64,000 nt of DNA. Source: Diadophis punctatus similis (lineage: Eukaryota; Chordata; Lepidosauria; Squamata; Dipsadidae). Each line of letters starts with the position of its first letter. Positions within the stretch are counted from its first letter, which is position 1. The DNA lies in contig JALIGW010000032.1 in assembly GCA_023053685.1 (NCBI GenBank), positions 1,626,291 to 1,690,290 on the forward strand. The letters run 5' to 3'. Below are positions 10,676-27,144 of the stretch, piece after piece. A program made the position numbers and the translations under genes. Under the pieces are notes generated by a model. The model did no database searches, was not told the origin of the DNA, and saw only the letters and a program-made list of their open reading frames with translations.

Positions 10676-10904
10676 ATAGCAATAACACTTAGACTTATAT
10701 ACCACTCACACTGCTTTACAGCCCTCTCTAAGTGGTTTACAGAGTTCCGCATATTGCCCCCAACAATCTAGGTCCTCATTTTACTGATCTTGGAAGGATG
10801 GAAGGCTGAGTCAACTTTGAGCCAGTGAGGATCGAACTGCTGCTGGCAGTCTGCAGAATTAGCCTGCAATACTGCATTTTAACCACTGCGCCACCACAGC
10901 TCTA
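10676..10904 (-). mobile_element. Sauria-like tRNA SINE
   Basis: Antisense copy with tail AATAGCAATAACACTTAGAC, core GGAAGGATGGAAGGCTGAGT and a tRNA-like head ending GCGCCACCACAGCTC. Confidence 0.85.
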
Positions 10905-12139
10905 TCATATATAATAATATATCTAATATATTAGCTATATATAAGCCAACCATGGGATGTTACTGCAAAGAAAAGATAAATGCAGTTTAAAATTGCATTA
11001 TAATTTTCAATTATATGGTGAACATATTCTTTGGTGGTAATTATTTTATTGTATTCTGCTATGGTCATAGTGTATCTTAAGTATTACAACTGCATCTCAT
11101 TTCAAGAGAAAATGGGTTTAGAGCAGAACACACATGATTGAATCTTGGTAAAGAAGCCCTAGGGGAAAAAAAGATTAAATGTTTACCTTTACTTTTAAAA
11201 GTAAACAAGCATGTTTACTTTTATGAATATACTTTTATGAATAGAAAAAAATAACCTGGAGAGACGGTATGGTTTGATTATTCAATACATCTGTTAGAAA
11301 ATCTTTTTTTCTCTTGTCCATAATGCAGGACACTCAATAAAATATTAACATTTTAGGAAAACAAGTTTGCATTTGAATTATAACAACAACAGAAAAGGCA
11401 AAAAAAAAAAACCCATTCCTAATAATAACAGTGATTGGACAGTCGAACCAATCATTAGAGATAACAAATTGTTGGATTTGCTCTCTAAATAATCCACTAG
11501 AAATATCCGCATATGTTTTCTTTTGCAGCTTTGGATAATCTATAGGGCTGAGAATATGAATATTCTGAAAATGACTTTTAAATACAGATGCTCATGATAT
11601 ATGTCAAGGGAAGGCAGATTGGAAGAAAATGTGTGCAGTTTTTAAAAGGGAGGAAGAAACCATTAATAACCTGCAATCTGAGGATGGCCCTAACTTGATA
11701 GCTGAAAATGCCAAGCATTTGTGAGCTCTAGAAGTAAAACTTAAAGAGCAAAGGTGGAAAACATGGAACTTCATGGAACTAAAATTGAAGATGGAAACTT
11801 TAACCACAACAGGTAGAACTAGAGTGGCCTGGGAAAAGGAGGCACGGAAGTGTTGGAAAGCTACTGACTGTAAGGATCAACCATTAAAAGCAAAGAAATA
11901 TGCTATCAAAAACTACACCGCAGAAAAAATCTCAACCCTCCATCTTAATCAGGAAAATATATTATTACATTTATTTAGTACTTCATAAATATCGTGTTGT
12001 CTGGGTTATTTTGTTTGCTTGACAATGCAAATTATATTCCTAATCTTTGCCCCCTTTTTTTCCAGCCATTGATAAAATAAATTCCATGCTTGATAGTATT
12101 CTGTATCTTCTTTCTGTTTGATCTTCAATGTAAGTCTGT
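10905..12139. other. Longest stretch without recognisable repeats
   Basis: About 1.2 kb of AT-rich sequence. A 71-codon frame (11773-11988) and in-frame sequence before it (from about 11600) contain Lys/Glu-rich text, but I recognise no family and no splice-site arrangement. It could be an old pseudogene or intergenic DNA. Confidence 0.4.
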
Positions 12140-12308
12140 CTATTTGGAGGAATAGTGGAACAGCCTGCCTCCAGAACTTGTGAATGCTCCAACACTAGAC
12201 GTTTTTAAGAAGATGTTGGATAACCACCTGTCTGAAGTAGTGTAGGGTTTCCTGAGTAAGCAGGGGGTTGGACTAGAAGACCTCCAAGGTCCCTTCCAAC
12301 TCTGTTAT
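12140..12308 (+). mobile_element. CR1 3' end
   Basis: Sense CR1 with GTGAATGCTCCAACACTAGA, the FKKMLDNHLSEVV-coding stretch, and terminal AGACCTCCAAGGTCCC. Its tail opens into TTG repeats. Confidence 0.9.
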
Positions 12309-12403
12309 TGTTGTTGTTGTTGTTGTTGTTGTTATTGTTGTTGTTGTTGTTGTTGTTATTGTTGTTGTTGTTCTTCTTATTATTATTATTATTATTATTA
12401 TTT
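12309..12403. repeat. TTG then TTA trinucleotide array
   Basis: TTG repeats (12309-12373) extend the sense CR1 tail. TTA repeats (12374-12403) fit the AAT tail of the antisense R4 copy to the right. Two LINE tails meet here. Confidence 0.9.
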
Positions 12404-12836
12404 ATTCACAAAAAATGTAATACACAGCAAACGAGATTTATATGCTGGATTTCGTATCACTATATCACAAGTCGAACACTTCCCAAGCGTCTAGGACTGT
12501 GTGATGTATTTTCGTATGATGCGCGCAAATCCAAGTACGGTGGCCTTTTGCAACTGACAGATCGTGATTTTGTCAATGTTTATTGTTTTCAAATGCCGGT
12601 TAAGGTCTTTTGGCACAGCACCCAGTGTGCCGATTACCACTGGGACCACCTGTACTGGTTTATGCCAGAGTCGTTGTAATTCGATTTTAAGGTCCTGATA
12701 TCGGTTAAGTTTTTCTTGTTGTTTTTCATCAATTCGACTGTCACCTGGTATGGCGACATCAATGATCCACACTTTTTTATTTTCCACAATTGTGAGGTCT
12801 GGCGTATTATGTTCCAAAACCTTGTCAGTCTGTTAT
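12404..12836 (-). mobile_element. R4-like LINE 3' end with endonuclease-like domain
   Basis: A minus-strand frame (12491-12817) reads through a PD-type motif: PDLTIVENKKVWIIDVAIPG, then EKLNRYQDLKIELQRLW and VVPVVIGTLG. This resembles the C-terminal restriction-like endonuclease region of R2/R4-type LINEs (PD...D order). It ends at a natural stop and is followed by a short 3' UTR and an AAT tail. The 5' side breaks off in the ATT array. R4 assignment is by recollection. Confidence 0.6.
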
Positions 12837-13180
<344 letters not shown>

Positions 13181-13596
13181 CTGCACAGTCCGATATCTTT
13201 TTAAGTATCTCTTCATCTAGTGGTATTTCTTCATTTTTCCAAGGCTGAACAAATACAATCCTCGCAGCTGTCAATACATGCAATATTAAATATACACTTT
13301 TTTATCATTTTTTTCTGATACTAATCAATATACCTAATTTTTAAAAAAACCACGTTTGAAATCTACATGTTTTCCTAACATCTTTTCTAACCGCATGCGT
13401 ATTTTTGCCCATTTTTTTTTTTTTTTTTTGCTTTAGCACAAGTCCACCACAGATGGTAATATGTGCCAGATTTTTGGTTACATTTCCAACATTTACTAGA
13501 CATATTTTTGAACATTTTGGCTAATCTAGCAGGTGGTAGGTGCCATCTATAAAACATTTTATGTAAGTTTTCTTTTTTGTTGGTTAGCAACAGCAT
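13181..13596 (-). mobile_element. L1 LINE ORF2 C-terminal fragment
   Basis: Minus-strand translation has the L1 ORF2 C-terminal pattern: LHKMFYRWHLPPARLAKMF, then the Cys/His motif CWKCNQKSGTYYHLWWTC, and further on LTAARIVFVQPWKNEEIPL. There are frame breaks between the two parts and an A-rich slip. It is truncated at 13181 by the ATT array. Confidence 0.75.
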
Positions 13597-13990
13597 TTAG
13601 CAATAGCATTTAGATTTATATATGACCCTTTAACAGATTAACAGATTAACAGAGTTGGAAGGGACCTTGCAGGTCATCTAGTCCAACCCCCTGCCCAAGC
13701 AGGAGACCCTATATCTGCCTCTACCTAGGATCGAACTCACAACCTCCTGATTGTGAGGCAAGAGCTCCACCTCTAGGCCACAGCAGCTGGGCCTTTGGGT
13801 TTTAGAGCACTCTCTGGGTGATTTACAATGTAAACATTATTTCCATATTGCCCCCAACAATCCAGGTCCTTATTTTACCGACCTCGGAAGGATGGAAGGC
13901 TGAGTCAATTTTGAGCCAGTCAGGATCAAAATCCAGGCTGTGGGCAGAGTTAGCCTGCAATACTGCATTCCAACCACTATGCTACCAGGT
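13590..13990 (-). mobile_element. Sauria-like SINE split by a tRNA-CR1 SINE
   Basis: Antisense Sauria-like SINE. The tail part is 13590-13624 and the rest 13793-13990 (core GGAAGGATGGAAGGCTGAGT). The insertion falls in the TATATA part of the tail. Confidence 0.75.
13625..13792 (-). mobile_element. tRNA-derived SINE with CR1 3' end, second copy
   Basis: Nearly identical to 7240-7393: head GGTGGAGCTCTTGCCTCAC, B-box-like GAGTTCGATCC, CR1 terminus and a three-unit CTGTTAAT tail. It is younger than the Sauria-like SINE it interrupts. Confidence 0.8.
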
Positions 13991-14072
13991 TACCAGAAGT
14001 AACATTAAGTAATAAAGATTTGTTTCTAGAAAGAAAGAAATGCAGATTTGTTTATAGAGAATGGAGTATAAT

Positions 14073-14303
14073 CAGGGGTGGGTTCTGGTTTGTTTTGCTG
14101 TCGGTTTGCTCAGGGACGCGCTGTGTGGGTGCACGTGCATGCACGGTACTTAAAAAAAACAAGATGGTGGCACCTATGGTGCCGCCGAGAGAACCAGTTC
14201 GGAGGCATGTCAGGCCTGGGTCGCTGCCGGTCCTAGTGACCCAGGTCGCCAAGTTACTACCGGTTCTATAGAACCGGTCCGAACCGGTAGGAACCTACCT
14301 CTG
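14073..14303. mobile_element. hAT-2 non-autonomous element
   Basis: 231 bp from CAGGGGTGGGTTC to GGAACCTACCTCTG. Flanking octamers AGTATAAT and AGTGGGAT share only some positions, so the TSD is decayed. Subterminal GAACCGGT repeats occur on both sides. Confidence 0.75.
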
Positions 14304-14635
14304 AGTGGGATATGGGATGAAGAGAAAAACTGCTTTGAACACACAGAAATGTGAAACACCTGTCTTTGATTCATTAAAGCAGCTGTGTCTCTTCCCAGGA
14401 CTAGGTTGCTCTCATTGGTGTTGGAAGAAATATCCAGGTCCAGTTCCAAGCCGGGAATAAAATGGAGGCGGATTGGAAAGAAAGTTGGCTTATTGATGAA
14501 GCAGAACCACCAAAAAGCATGTGGTTCTGGGACAACTGACCAAATGGCTGAATGAATGGATGGATCTTTATAGTTTCTGTAACCTTTAAGGTTGGAATTT
14601 GTGCCATATGGGCTTTGTGTTCTGAAAGGGTGTTG
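14304..14635. other. No recognisable feature
   Basis: About 330 bp of mixed sequence between a hAT-2 element and a SINE. Nothing recognised. Confidence 0.5.
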
Positions 14636-14865
14636 GGAGCCGAGGTGGCGCAGCGGTTAGAGTGGGGTACTGCAAGACACTTTAGCTGACTGTGATCCGC
14701 AGGTCAGCGGTTCAAATCTCACCGGCTCAAGGTTGACTCAGCCTTCCATCCTTCCGAGGTAGGTAAAATGAGGACCCAGATTGTCGGGGGCAATGTAAAT
14801 ATACATTGCTTAATGGTGTAAACCGCTTAGAGAGTGCTTGCACTGTGAGGCGGTATATAAATGTC

Positions 14866-14963
<98 letters not shown>

Positions 14964-15041
14964 CAACAACAACAATAATAATAATAATAACAACAACAAT
15001 AACAACAATAACAACAATAATAATAATAATAGTAATAATAA
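14636..15041 (+). mobile_element. Sauria-like SINE with a long AAT tail
   Basis: Sense copy. Head GAGCCGAGGTGGCGCAGCGG, B-box region GGTTCAAATCTC, core CAGCCTTCCATCCTTCCGAG, and tail TATATAAATGTC. The tail continues as about 175 bp of AAT/AAC repeats (14866-15041), so this SINE tail seeded the microsatellite. Confidence 0.9.
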
Positions 15042-15511
15042 TAAATTCTTATTGTGGCTGAGGGCTGTGTCCTGTTTTTTTGGGTGAGGGGCTGCTTGCT
15101 CTAATCCTATCACTCTGCTTTTGTTAGCCGTGGAAATTGCTGTAAGGGGTTTCAAAATATCCTGTCTTGAATGGACTTCGGTATTTGCTTTGCTTATGAA
15201 TGGAGCCATCTAGATAATTGGCTTCCTCTTTCATAAGCTTCTTATCTCCTTAAGTGCCAGCATCTGTAGTTAGTGTCTGGCTGGAATGTGGAATGGGCTT
15301 CAGGCAGATTGCTTTTATTAGCGTCTTGGTCTTTTGGATTTTCTGAGGATTTTCCTCATGGCTAATATTTCTAAGACTTTTCCTTACGGTTAATATTTTA
15401 TTTGGGATAACCGTGTGTGTGTGTGTGTTGTTGATTTCTTCTTATATTGGGAAATGACCGAGATTGCATTTTTGGCGCTCCTCGAAGAATTTTGCACAGA
15501 AACAATCACTA
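15042..15511. other. No recognisable feature apart from a short GT run
   Basis: Contains a short GT run at 15413-15427. No gene or named repeat recognised. Confidence 0.5.
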
Positions 15512-15890
15512 CAGGGAGTCCTCAACTTACGACCACAATTGAGCCCAAAATTTCTGTGGCTGAGCCAGGCATTTGTTCAATGAGTTTTGCCCCATTTTAC
15601 GACTTTTCCTTCCACCATTGTTAAGGGAATCCTTATTTATCCAGTTGCTAACATGGTTGTTAAGTGAATCTGGCTTCCCCTTTGACTTTACCTGTCAGAA
15701 GGTCGTAAGAGGTGATGCCATAACCCTGGGACACTGCAACCATCATCAATATGAAAAGGGTTGCCAAGCATCTAGATTTTGATCACGTGACCAATGGGAG
15801 GCTGCAAAGGTCATAAGTGTGGGAAACAGTCATAAGTCACTTATTTCAGTGACTTAGAACAGTCACGAAATGAATGGTTCATATCCACTT
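15512..15890. mobile_element. Imperfectly palindromic DNA transposon (non-autonomous)
   Basis: Starts CAGGGAGTCCTCAACTTACG and contains paired words on the two sides: GTTAAGTGAATCTGG, GGTCGTAAGAGGTGAT and CATAAGTCACTTATTTCAGTG. I know this as a common squamate repeat. The right terminus is decayed. A lone end of the same family is seen near 17131-17155 and another near 30045-30070. Confidence 0.6.
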
Positions 15891-15892
15891 AT

Positions 15893-16283
15893 TAACAGAG
15901 TTGGAAGCGACCTTGGAGTCATCTAGTCCAACCCCCTGCTAAAGCAGGAGACCCTACACCATTTTTGACAGATGGCAGTCCAGTCTCCTCTTCAAAGTCT
16001 CAAGTGATGAAGCTCCCACAAATTCCAAAGGAAACTTCTGTTCCATGGGTTGATTGTTCTCACTGACAGAAAGTTTCTCCTTATTTCCAGGTTGAATCTC
16101 TCCTTGTTCAGTTTCCATCCATTATTCCTTGTCTGGCCTTCGGGTGCTTTGGAAAATAGCTTGACCCCCTCCTCTCTGTGGCAGCCCCTCAAGTATTGGA
16201 ACACACTGTTATTATGTCTCCCCTGGTCCTTCTCTTCATTAGACTGTTTGTTTGTTTGTTTGTTTGTTCGTTGGTTCGTTCGT

Positions 16284-16378
<95 letters not shown>

Positions 16379-17134
16379 TTCAAGTACATATTGGTAATAT
16401 ACATAGATATAACATTGTTTATATACATAAGATGGGTACTGATAAGAGGGAACATTAGGACAGGGACGGTAGGCACACTGGTGCACTTATGCACGCCCCT
16501 TACTGACCTCTTAGGAATCGGGTGAGGTCAACAGTGGACAGTCTGAGGGTAAAGTTTTGGGGGTTTGGTGACGAAACCACAGAGTCAGGTAGTGAGTTCC
16601 AGGCATTTACCACTCTGTTGCTAAAGTCGTATTTTCTACAGTCAAGTTTGGAGTGGTTCACTTTGAGTTTGTATCTGTTGTGTGCTCGTGTATTGTTGTG
16701 GTTGAAGCTGAAGTAGTCGTTGACAGGAAGGACGTTGTAGCAGATAATTTTATGAGCTACGCTTAGGTCATGCCAAAGGTGACGTAGTTCTAAGCTTTCT
16801 TAGCCCAGGATTTCAAGTCTGGTTGCATAAGGTATTCTGTTGCGAGTAGAGGAGTGGAGGGCTCTTCTTGTAAAGTATCTCTGGACACTTTCTAATGTAT
16901 TTATGTCCGATATGCGTTGTGGGTTGCAGACAGATGAGCTGTATTCAAGGATTGGTCTGACGAATGTTTTGTATGCTCTGGTTAGTAGTGTGATATTTCC
17001 GGAGAAGAAGCTACGTAAGATTAGGTTAACAACTCTAAGCCATGCCCAGTTCCTGCAACCGTTCTTCATATGTTTTAGCCTCCAGTCCCCTAATCATCTT
17101 TGTTGCTCTTCTCTGCACTCTTTCTAGAGTCTAG
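15893..17134 (-). mobile_element. CR1 copy interrupted by a LINE-B insertion
   Basis: Antisense CR1 at 15893-16243 (3' terminus to the TCTTCATTAGACT word) resumes at 17041-17134 (CATGCCCAGTTCCTGCAACC, then CTCTTCTCTGCACTC). Joining the parts restores normal CR1 order. Confidence 0.85.
16245..17040 (-). mobile_element. LINE-B copy with AAAT tail
   Basis: Antisense LINE-B. The tail is a TTTA array (16278-16382). Then come the 3' UTR words GACAGGGACGGTAGGCAC and coding sequence translating to a Jockey-superfamily RT C-terminal region (YKTFVRPILEYSSSVCNP, LESVQRYFTRRAL). It is 5'-truncated and lies wholly inside a CR1. Confidence 0.8.
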
Positions 17135-17784
17135 GTTGTAAATCAAGGATTACCTGTATGTTCCAGTTGAATCCTGGAAAGAACGATGTAGCTGCTTTAA
17201 TAAGACACCAATAGGCATTGATTAGTTCCCATGTGCTCTGAAGTATGTTTCTTTTTTTAAACTAAACTCAAAGCACTTTACAACTCTTATTCCTGCCCCT
17301 CCCTTCCCAGCAAAGCTTAGACCAAGATATTTTTAAAGAAACATCCTATGTGGATTGAAGTATTTGGAGGCTTTCAAATGCTTTAAATTAGATTTTTAAG
17401 GTGGGGGAACTAATGGCCCATTCGACGTTGCCTTTTAAGCAATAGCTACCATTCCTCAGCCCTAGGGATGAGGTAAGATATAACTGAAAATATCGTAATT
17501 AAATTAAATCTTTTTTAATTAAGATGTTATCTTCCCTTTTTCCTGTTGGTGCAAACATAAAAGGGAAGAGGAAACGAGAAATGAAACGGGCAACGACTCT
17601 AGCCAATTTTGCATTAGCAGCAAGTAATTTCTCTGCTTTTCCTATGATGTTGCCTTAGATAGATCACCGAGAGTGAAACCAAATCAAGACAAAACATATT
17701 AAGAAAATTAAAGTTCTGAAAAATTCTGTCCAGGCTAGCAAGATTTGTCAAGGGCGAAAAAACGCCTAGAGTCACTGGGTGGCA
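17135..17784. other. No recognisable feature
   Basis: 650 bp of AT-rich sequence. Only the first 20 bases (ATTACCTGTA area) look like a lone end of the palindromic element seen at 15512. Confidence 0.5.
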
Positions 17785-18300
17785 TTTTTTTTAAAAAATA
17801 ATTTATTTCTATCCCGCCCTTAATATTTTTTTCAAATAACTCAAGGCAGCAAATGTAACCAACACACGTTCCTCTTCCTATTTTCCCCACAAAAACGTTG
17901 TGAGATGCCTTGGGCTGATAGAGAGTGACTGGCCCAAGCTAGATAGAAAGTCACCTTTTGTGCTTAAGGTAGGACTAGAACTCACCGTCTCCTGATGGTT
18001 GGTCCAAAGTCATGCAGCTGTCTTTCATACCTTAGGCAGAACTAGAACTCACAGTCTCCTGGTTATTGGCCTAAAGTTACCTAGCTGGCTTTCATGCCTA
18101 AGGTGGGTTTAAAACTCACCATCTCCTGGGTATTGGTCCAAAATCACCTAGCTGGTTTTCATGCCTAAGGCAGGACTAGAATTCACAGTCTCCTAGTTAC
18201 TCACCCAAAGTCACCCAGCCGACTTTCGTGCCTAAGGCGGAAGTCGAACAAACCATCTCCCACTTTCTAACCTGGTGCCACTACATCAAACTCACTCTCA
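17785..18300 (-). mobile_element. tRNA-derived SINE with five tandem internal units
   Basis: Antisense SINE. Its left part (ATCCCGCCC, TTCCCCACAAAAACG) looks like an L2-type SINE tail. From about 17925 to 18260 a unit of about 66 bp, with the words GCCTAAGGC..GGACTAGAACTCAC, is repeated five times. Read in reverse each unit holds GAGTTCTAGTCC, a B-box-like Pol III promoter element. The tRNA-like head lies near 18250-18295. Confidence 0.65.
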
Positions 18301-18905
18301 ATCAATGATTTCATTTCATATGCAGAGGCCCGCATGGTTTTGTGCAAAATGCAGTGCCCTGCATGGTTTTGGACAGATCTCGGTGTGCACATGTATCACC
18401 TCCCCTGCGGGAGCTGCATTGGTTGCCAATTCAAGGTGCTGGTTGTCACCTTTAATGCCCTTCATGGCTTGGGACCAGGTGATCTGAGGGACCGTCTCTT
18501 GCCGGTCACATCTACCTTACCCACCAGAGCAGGGAGGCAAGGAATGTTGCAGGTCCCATCCCCTAGGGAGATACACCTGGTGGGACCCAGAAGAAGGGCC
18601 TTCTCTGTGGTGGCTCCGTCTCTCTGGAACATCATACCCCCAGAGATTAGAATGGCCCCAACTCTGACACACTTCCGGAAGGCGCTGAATACCTGGTTCT
18701 GCCAGTGGGTCTGGGAAACGTAGAGCGGGATGGAGCCTATTAAATGGCTTGTGTGATGTGTTGCCGGGTCGGGTGCTGGGGGTTATTATATTATATATGA
18801 TTCTCTCTTTTATTAGTTTTATTGTTTTTATATGATGTTTTTATATTGTTGTAATCCGCCTTGAGTCTCCATATGCGAATAGGTGGCAATATGAATCTAA
18901 TAAAT
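18301..18905 (+). mobile_element. L2-like LINE 3' end
   Basis: Translation (18334-18723) gives FNALHGLGPGDLRDRLL, then RRAFSVVAPSLWNIIPPEI and TLTHFRKALNTW, the usual C-terminal region of L2-type LINEs. The 3' UTR ends in TAATCCGCCTTGAG and an AATA tail. It is 5'-truncated and frame-broken at its start. Confidence 0.75.
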
Positions 18906-18962
18906 AAATAGATAGATAAATATGAATCTAATATGAATCTAATAAATAAATAGATAGATAGA

Positions 18963-19029
<67 letters not shown>

Positions 19030-19039
19030 ATACAAACAA

Positions 19040-19110
<71 letters not shown>
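18896..19110. repeat. AAAT array meeting an AAGC array
   Basis: AAAT repeats (18896-19032) extend the sense L2 tail. AAGC repeats (19033-19110) abut an antisense R4-like 3' end. Open frames of Leu/Tyr or Cys/Leu repeats here are artefacts. Confidence 0.95.
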
Positions 19111-19115
<5 letters not shown>

Positions 19116-19830
19116 TATGTTGTATATACAACAACACGAAACCATGGTTGCCAGTTCTTTAGCTGGTGTCGGCTTTCATATTCATTCAGTTCTTCCCAAA
19201 ACTTAGGACGTCATAATGTATCTGCAAACTATCATACTATTGAAATAGGGTGGCCTTTTGTAATGAACAGTGTCAGGGTTCCAAATAGCATCCAAAACTA
19301 AATCAGAGTCCGAGGCAAAGTATTCCTCAAAGTTCCAATTTATTAGCAGAGCCATGTTGGCACATCTGGGAGAAACCCGAATCTGAAGTCCCAGGGGTTT
19401 CTCCACCCAGTTGAAAGTTCAAGCCCTTGTCCCCACACCCCCAAGTCCATCATGTTGACCAATCTTCAACTGCCAACTTGGCAGCAACTCCCATCTCCTT
19501 CTGTGCAGGTGCAGGAGTGCAAAGACAAAGGATGACCTTGACAATCCAGAAGGAATTTGTTATGGCTACATGCAGACATCCCTCATGCAATGACCCCTCC
19601 CAAATTCCCATAGCAAAGAATACATTTTAAAATAGCATAAAGTGTAGCAGGCCAAAGACCCCAAGTAAAATGGCTTCAGCCTGACACTGATGGGAATTTG
19701 GGATATAAATGTAATACATGGTTGGTTGCACAGTCCGCCAGATGTTTAGACTGGATTTGGAATTTTTGTCCAACCTGGGCTAGGTAGATATTGTGATTTA
19801 ATAATATGAAAGGTCTTGTTGCAAGATGTA
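19111..19830 (-). mobile_element. R4-like 3' fragment split by LTR-C
   Basis: Antisense pieces at 19111-19270 and 19687-19830. The word GGTGGCCTTTTGTAAT parallels GGTGGCCTTTTGCAACTGAC in the R4-like copy near 12540, and a CAGTTCTTTAGCTGGTGTCG word is one I associate with R4-type tails. Family assignment is tentative. Confidence 0.4.
19271..19686 (-). mobile_element. Solo LTR (family LTR-C)
   Basis: 416 bp, starting TGTCAGG and ending CCTGACA on both strands. On the minus strand it has a poly(A) signal AATAAA followed by TTGGAACTTTGAGG. It is close to identical in length and text to the sense copy at 58085-58500. Flanking pentamers AACAG and CTGAT do not match, so the TSD is lost or altered. 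Confidence 0.8.
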
Positions 19831-19891
19831 CATTTTCTAAGTGAAGCTGCCTTCTGCAACTGATTGCTAGTGAAATGACAAAAAGAATTCT

Positions 19892-20026
<135 letters not shown>

Positions 20027-20147
20027 CTGTGCACATAAGTGAATGTATGTGCACCTTCACATCAATGTGGATTGCTGGCAAATTGTTGGATTGGTTTCTA
20101 CACTTGTTTTTTGGCAATATATCAGAAGTGGGCTGATGGATAGTTTG

Positions 20148-20529
20148 CAGGATAGCTAGATAGCCAGATAGCTGGATGGATAGATGGATGGATGGATGGA
20201 TGGATGGATGGATGGCGATAGATAGCTAGATAGCTAGATAGCTAGATAGCTAGATAGCTAGATAGCTAGATAGCTAGATAGCTAGATAGCTAGATAGCTA
20301 GATAGCTAGATAGCTAGATAGCTAGATAGCTAGATAGCTAGATAGCTAGATAGCTATCTCCATCCATCCATCCATCCATCCATCCATCCAGCTATCTGGC
20401 TATCTAGATAGCTCGCTAGATTGCTAGATCACTAGATCGCTAGATCGCTAGATCGCTGGATCGCTGGATCGCTGGATGGATGGATGGATAGATGGATAGA
20501 TGGATAGATGATAGATAGATGGATGGATG

Positions 20530-20599
<70 letters not shown>

Positions 20600-20665
20600 G
20601 GATGGATGGATGGATGGATGGACGGACGAACGGACGGACGGACGGACAGACAGACAGACAGAAAA
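20148..20665. repeat. Mixed tetranucleotide satellite with cruciform layout
   Basis: GGAT repeats (about 20174-20215), then the octamer AGATAGCT repeated (20218-20355), then CATC repeats (20361-20390), which complement the GGAT block, with complementary AGATAGC/GCTATCT words outside both. It continues as GATCGCTA, GGAT, GATA, GGAC and GACA blocks to 20661. Confidence 0.9.
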
Positions 20666-20762
20666 ATTTGATAGATTTGTTAGCTAGAGAGATCAAGATG
20701 ATGATAGATGATAGAAATATATAATAGATGATATCAAGATAGATAGATGAGAGATAATAGAA

Positions 20763-21601
<839 letters not shown>

Positions 21602-21855
21602 TATAGCAATAGCACTTTACTTATATAGCACTTTACTTATATACCGCTTCATAGTGCTTTACAGCACTCTCTAAGCGGTTTACAGAGTTCAGCATATTGC
21701 CCCCAACAATCTGGGTCCTCATTTTACCCACCTCGGAAGGATGGAAGGCTGAGTCAACCTTGAGCCTAGTGAGATTTGAACAGCTGAACTGCTAAACTAG
21801 CAATCAGCTGAAGGTCGCAATGCTGCTTTTAACCACTGCGCTATCTCAGCTCCTA
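21602..21855 (-). mobile_element. Sauria-like tRNA SINE
   Basis: Antisense copy with a partly duplicated tail (GCACTTTACTTATATA twice), core GGAAGGATGGAAGGCTGAGT, and tRNA-like head ending CTATCTCAGCTCC. Confidence 0.85.
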
Positions 21856-22439
21856 ATGGTTAGGAATTCTACCAATATCCACATGAGATACATTTATTGT
21901 GATAGAAGGGGATTTGAAATTCACTTTTGATTGCATAAGCATGGACAGAGTTTAAGGAAAAATATGTACCAATATTTGAAGAAAGTCGCCTCTAGGTAAG
22001 ATGGGCAGCATATAAATTTGATAAATAAATAAAAAAAGGATATGCATATGTAGGAATAAATATACATCCATTTGAAAATATAGTTAATGAGAAATCTGTG
22101 GGCATGTGTAACAATCAATCAAGTAGATGATTCAGTTTTGAAGAATATATGTGAACTTGAGACAGATGGAAAATAAAAACATCAATTTTTCCTTCCAGAA
22201 CACATCTGGAAAAAGTTTCTGATATGTGGGTTGGCTTTCTGGACTTTACTCTTGTGGTCTTAAAAATTTGGATTTGCTTTCCTCTGGATATGCATTCTGC
22301 TCTTTCCTGCCAAACATTCCATGGAACTGTGAAAACAACTTTATTCCACTGTGACTTTTTCCCTAATTAATTGTCTGTGGGGTGATCATTATTTTGATTG
22401 TGTGTTTTTTTATAAAGATACCTAATTGTGTATCAGAAC

Positions 22440-22440
<1 letters not shown>
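21856..22440. other. No recognisable feature
   Basis: AT-rich sequence between a SINE and a CA array. A short AAAT run lies at 22019-22033. Nothing else recognised. Confidence 0.5.

Positions 22441-22505
<65 letters not shown>
22441..22505. repeat. CA dinucleotide array
   Basis: About 32 CA units immediately before the GATA satellite. Confidence 0.95.
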
Positions 22506-22508
<3 letters not shown>

Positions 22509-22607
22509 ATACATAGGTAGGTAGATAATAACAGATGACAGGTGGTTGATGAAAGATAGAGGCAGAGACAGATTAGATAATGATGATAGATGATAAACAA
22601 TAGTAGA

Positions 22608-26400
<3,793 letters not shown>

Positions 26401-26403
<3 letters not shown>

Positions 26404-26448
26404 CATACATACATACATACATACATACATACATACATACATACATAA
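26401..26448. repeat. ATAC tetranucleotide array
   Basis: A run of about 12 CATA units closing the GATA satellite. Confidence 0.95.
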
Positions 26449-26507
26449 GATAGATGATGAGAGATTGAAAGATAGAGAGAGAGAGAGAGACAGACAGACA
26501 GAGACAG

Positions 26508-26690
26508 AGGAACAGCTTCCCTTCAGAAGTTGTGGGTACTCCATCACTGGAGGTTTTCTAGAAGAGACTAGACAAGCCATTTGTTCAGATAGTATAGGAT
26601 CTCTTTCCTTTTTGTTGGACTAGAACTAGGAGACCTCCAAGCTCCCTTCCAACTCTGTTATTCTGTTCTGTTATTCTGTTATTTACACGT
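26508..26690 (+). mobile_element. CR1 3' end
   Basis: Sense CR1 with CAGAAGTTGTGGGTACTCC, CCATCACTGGAGGTTTTC and the terminal AGACCTCCAAGCTCCC, followed by TTATTCTG tail units. Confidence 0.85.
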
Positions 26691-27144
26691 TTCCCACCCA
26701 TCTCGCTCAATTAAATATTTACTACACCTCAGAGTTGCTCATTCCCTCATCTTTAGAAGTTGCAAGAAGTTTTGTGCCTGCCTTGTTTACCTCATTGGGG
26801 TTCCCACCACCACCACCATTTTATACCTTTCTTTTCTCTCCCCTCCTGACAGCCAATCCATTTACAAATGCACATCATTATTCCTTGTCACCATCTCTTC
26901 GTTTCATGCTGCAACTCTGCAGCCTATCTGCTTAAACAGTGCCTCAGCTATTCTTCACTGGAGGAGGGAAACCAATGGTTGCAACTCATTTCATTACAGT
27001 CTGTCACCAAATAAACACATGGAAAAACTGTGGGCACTTAAGAAAAAACCAAAAGTTTAAATCCACAGAGTTCAAAAGCTCTTGTGCACATCTTCCATTT
27101 GCAAAGTTCTAAGTCTCTGGACAAATCCATCCCCCGCCCCCCCC
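26691..27144. other. No recognisable feature
   Basis: About 450 bp, pyrimidine-rich in part, with no recognised gene or repeat. Confidence 0.5.

Noticed and set aside
11600..11990. Possible small gene with Lys/Glu-rich reading frame
   Set aside because: The frame is short, has an internal stop before the main part, and I recognise no family or splice signals.
19266..19691. 5 bp duplication around the antisense LTR-C
   Set aside because: AACAG and CTGAT differ. The LTR borders are supported only by comparison with the 58085 copy.
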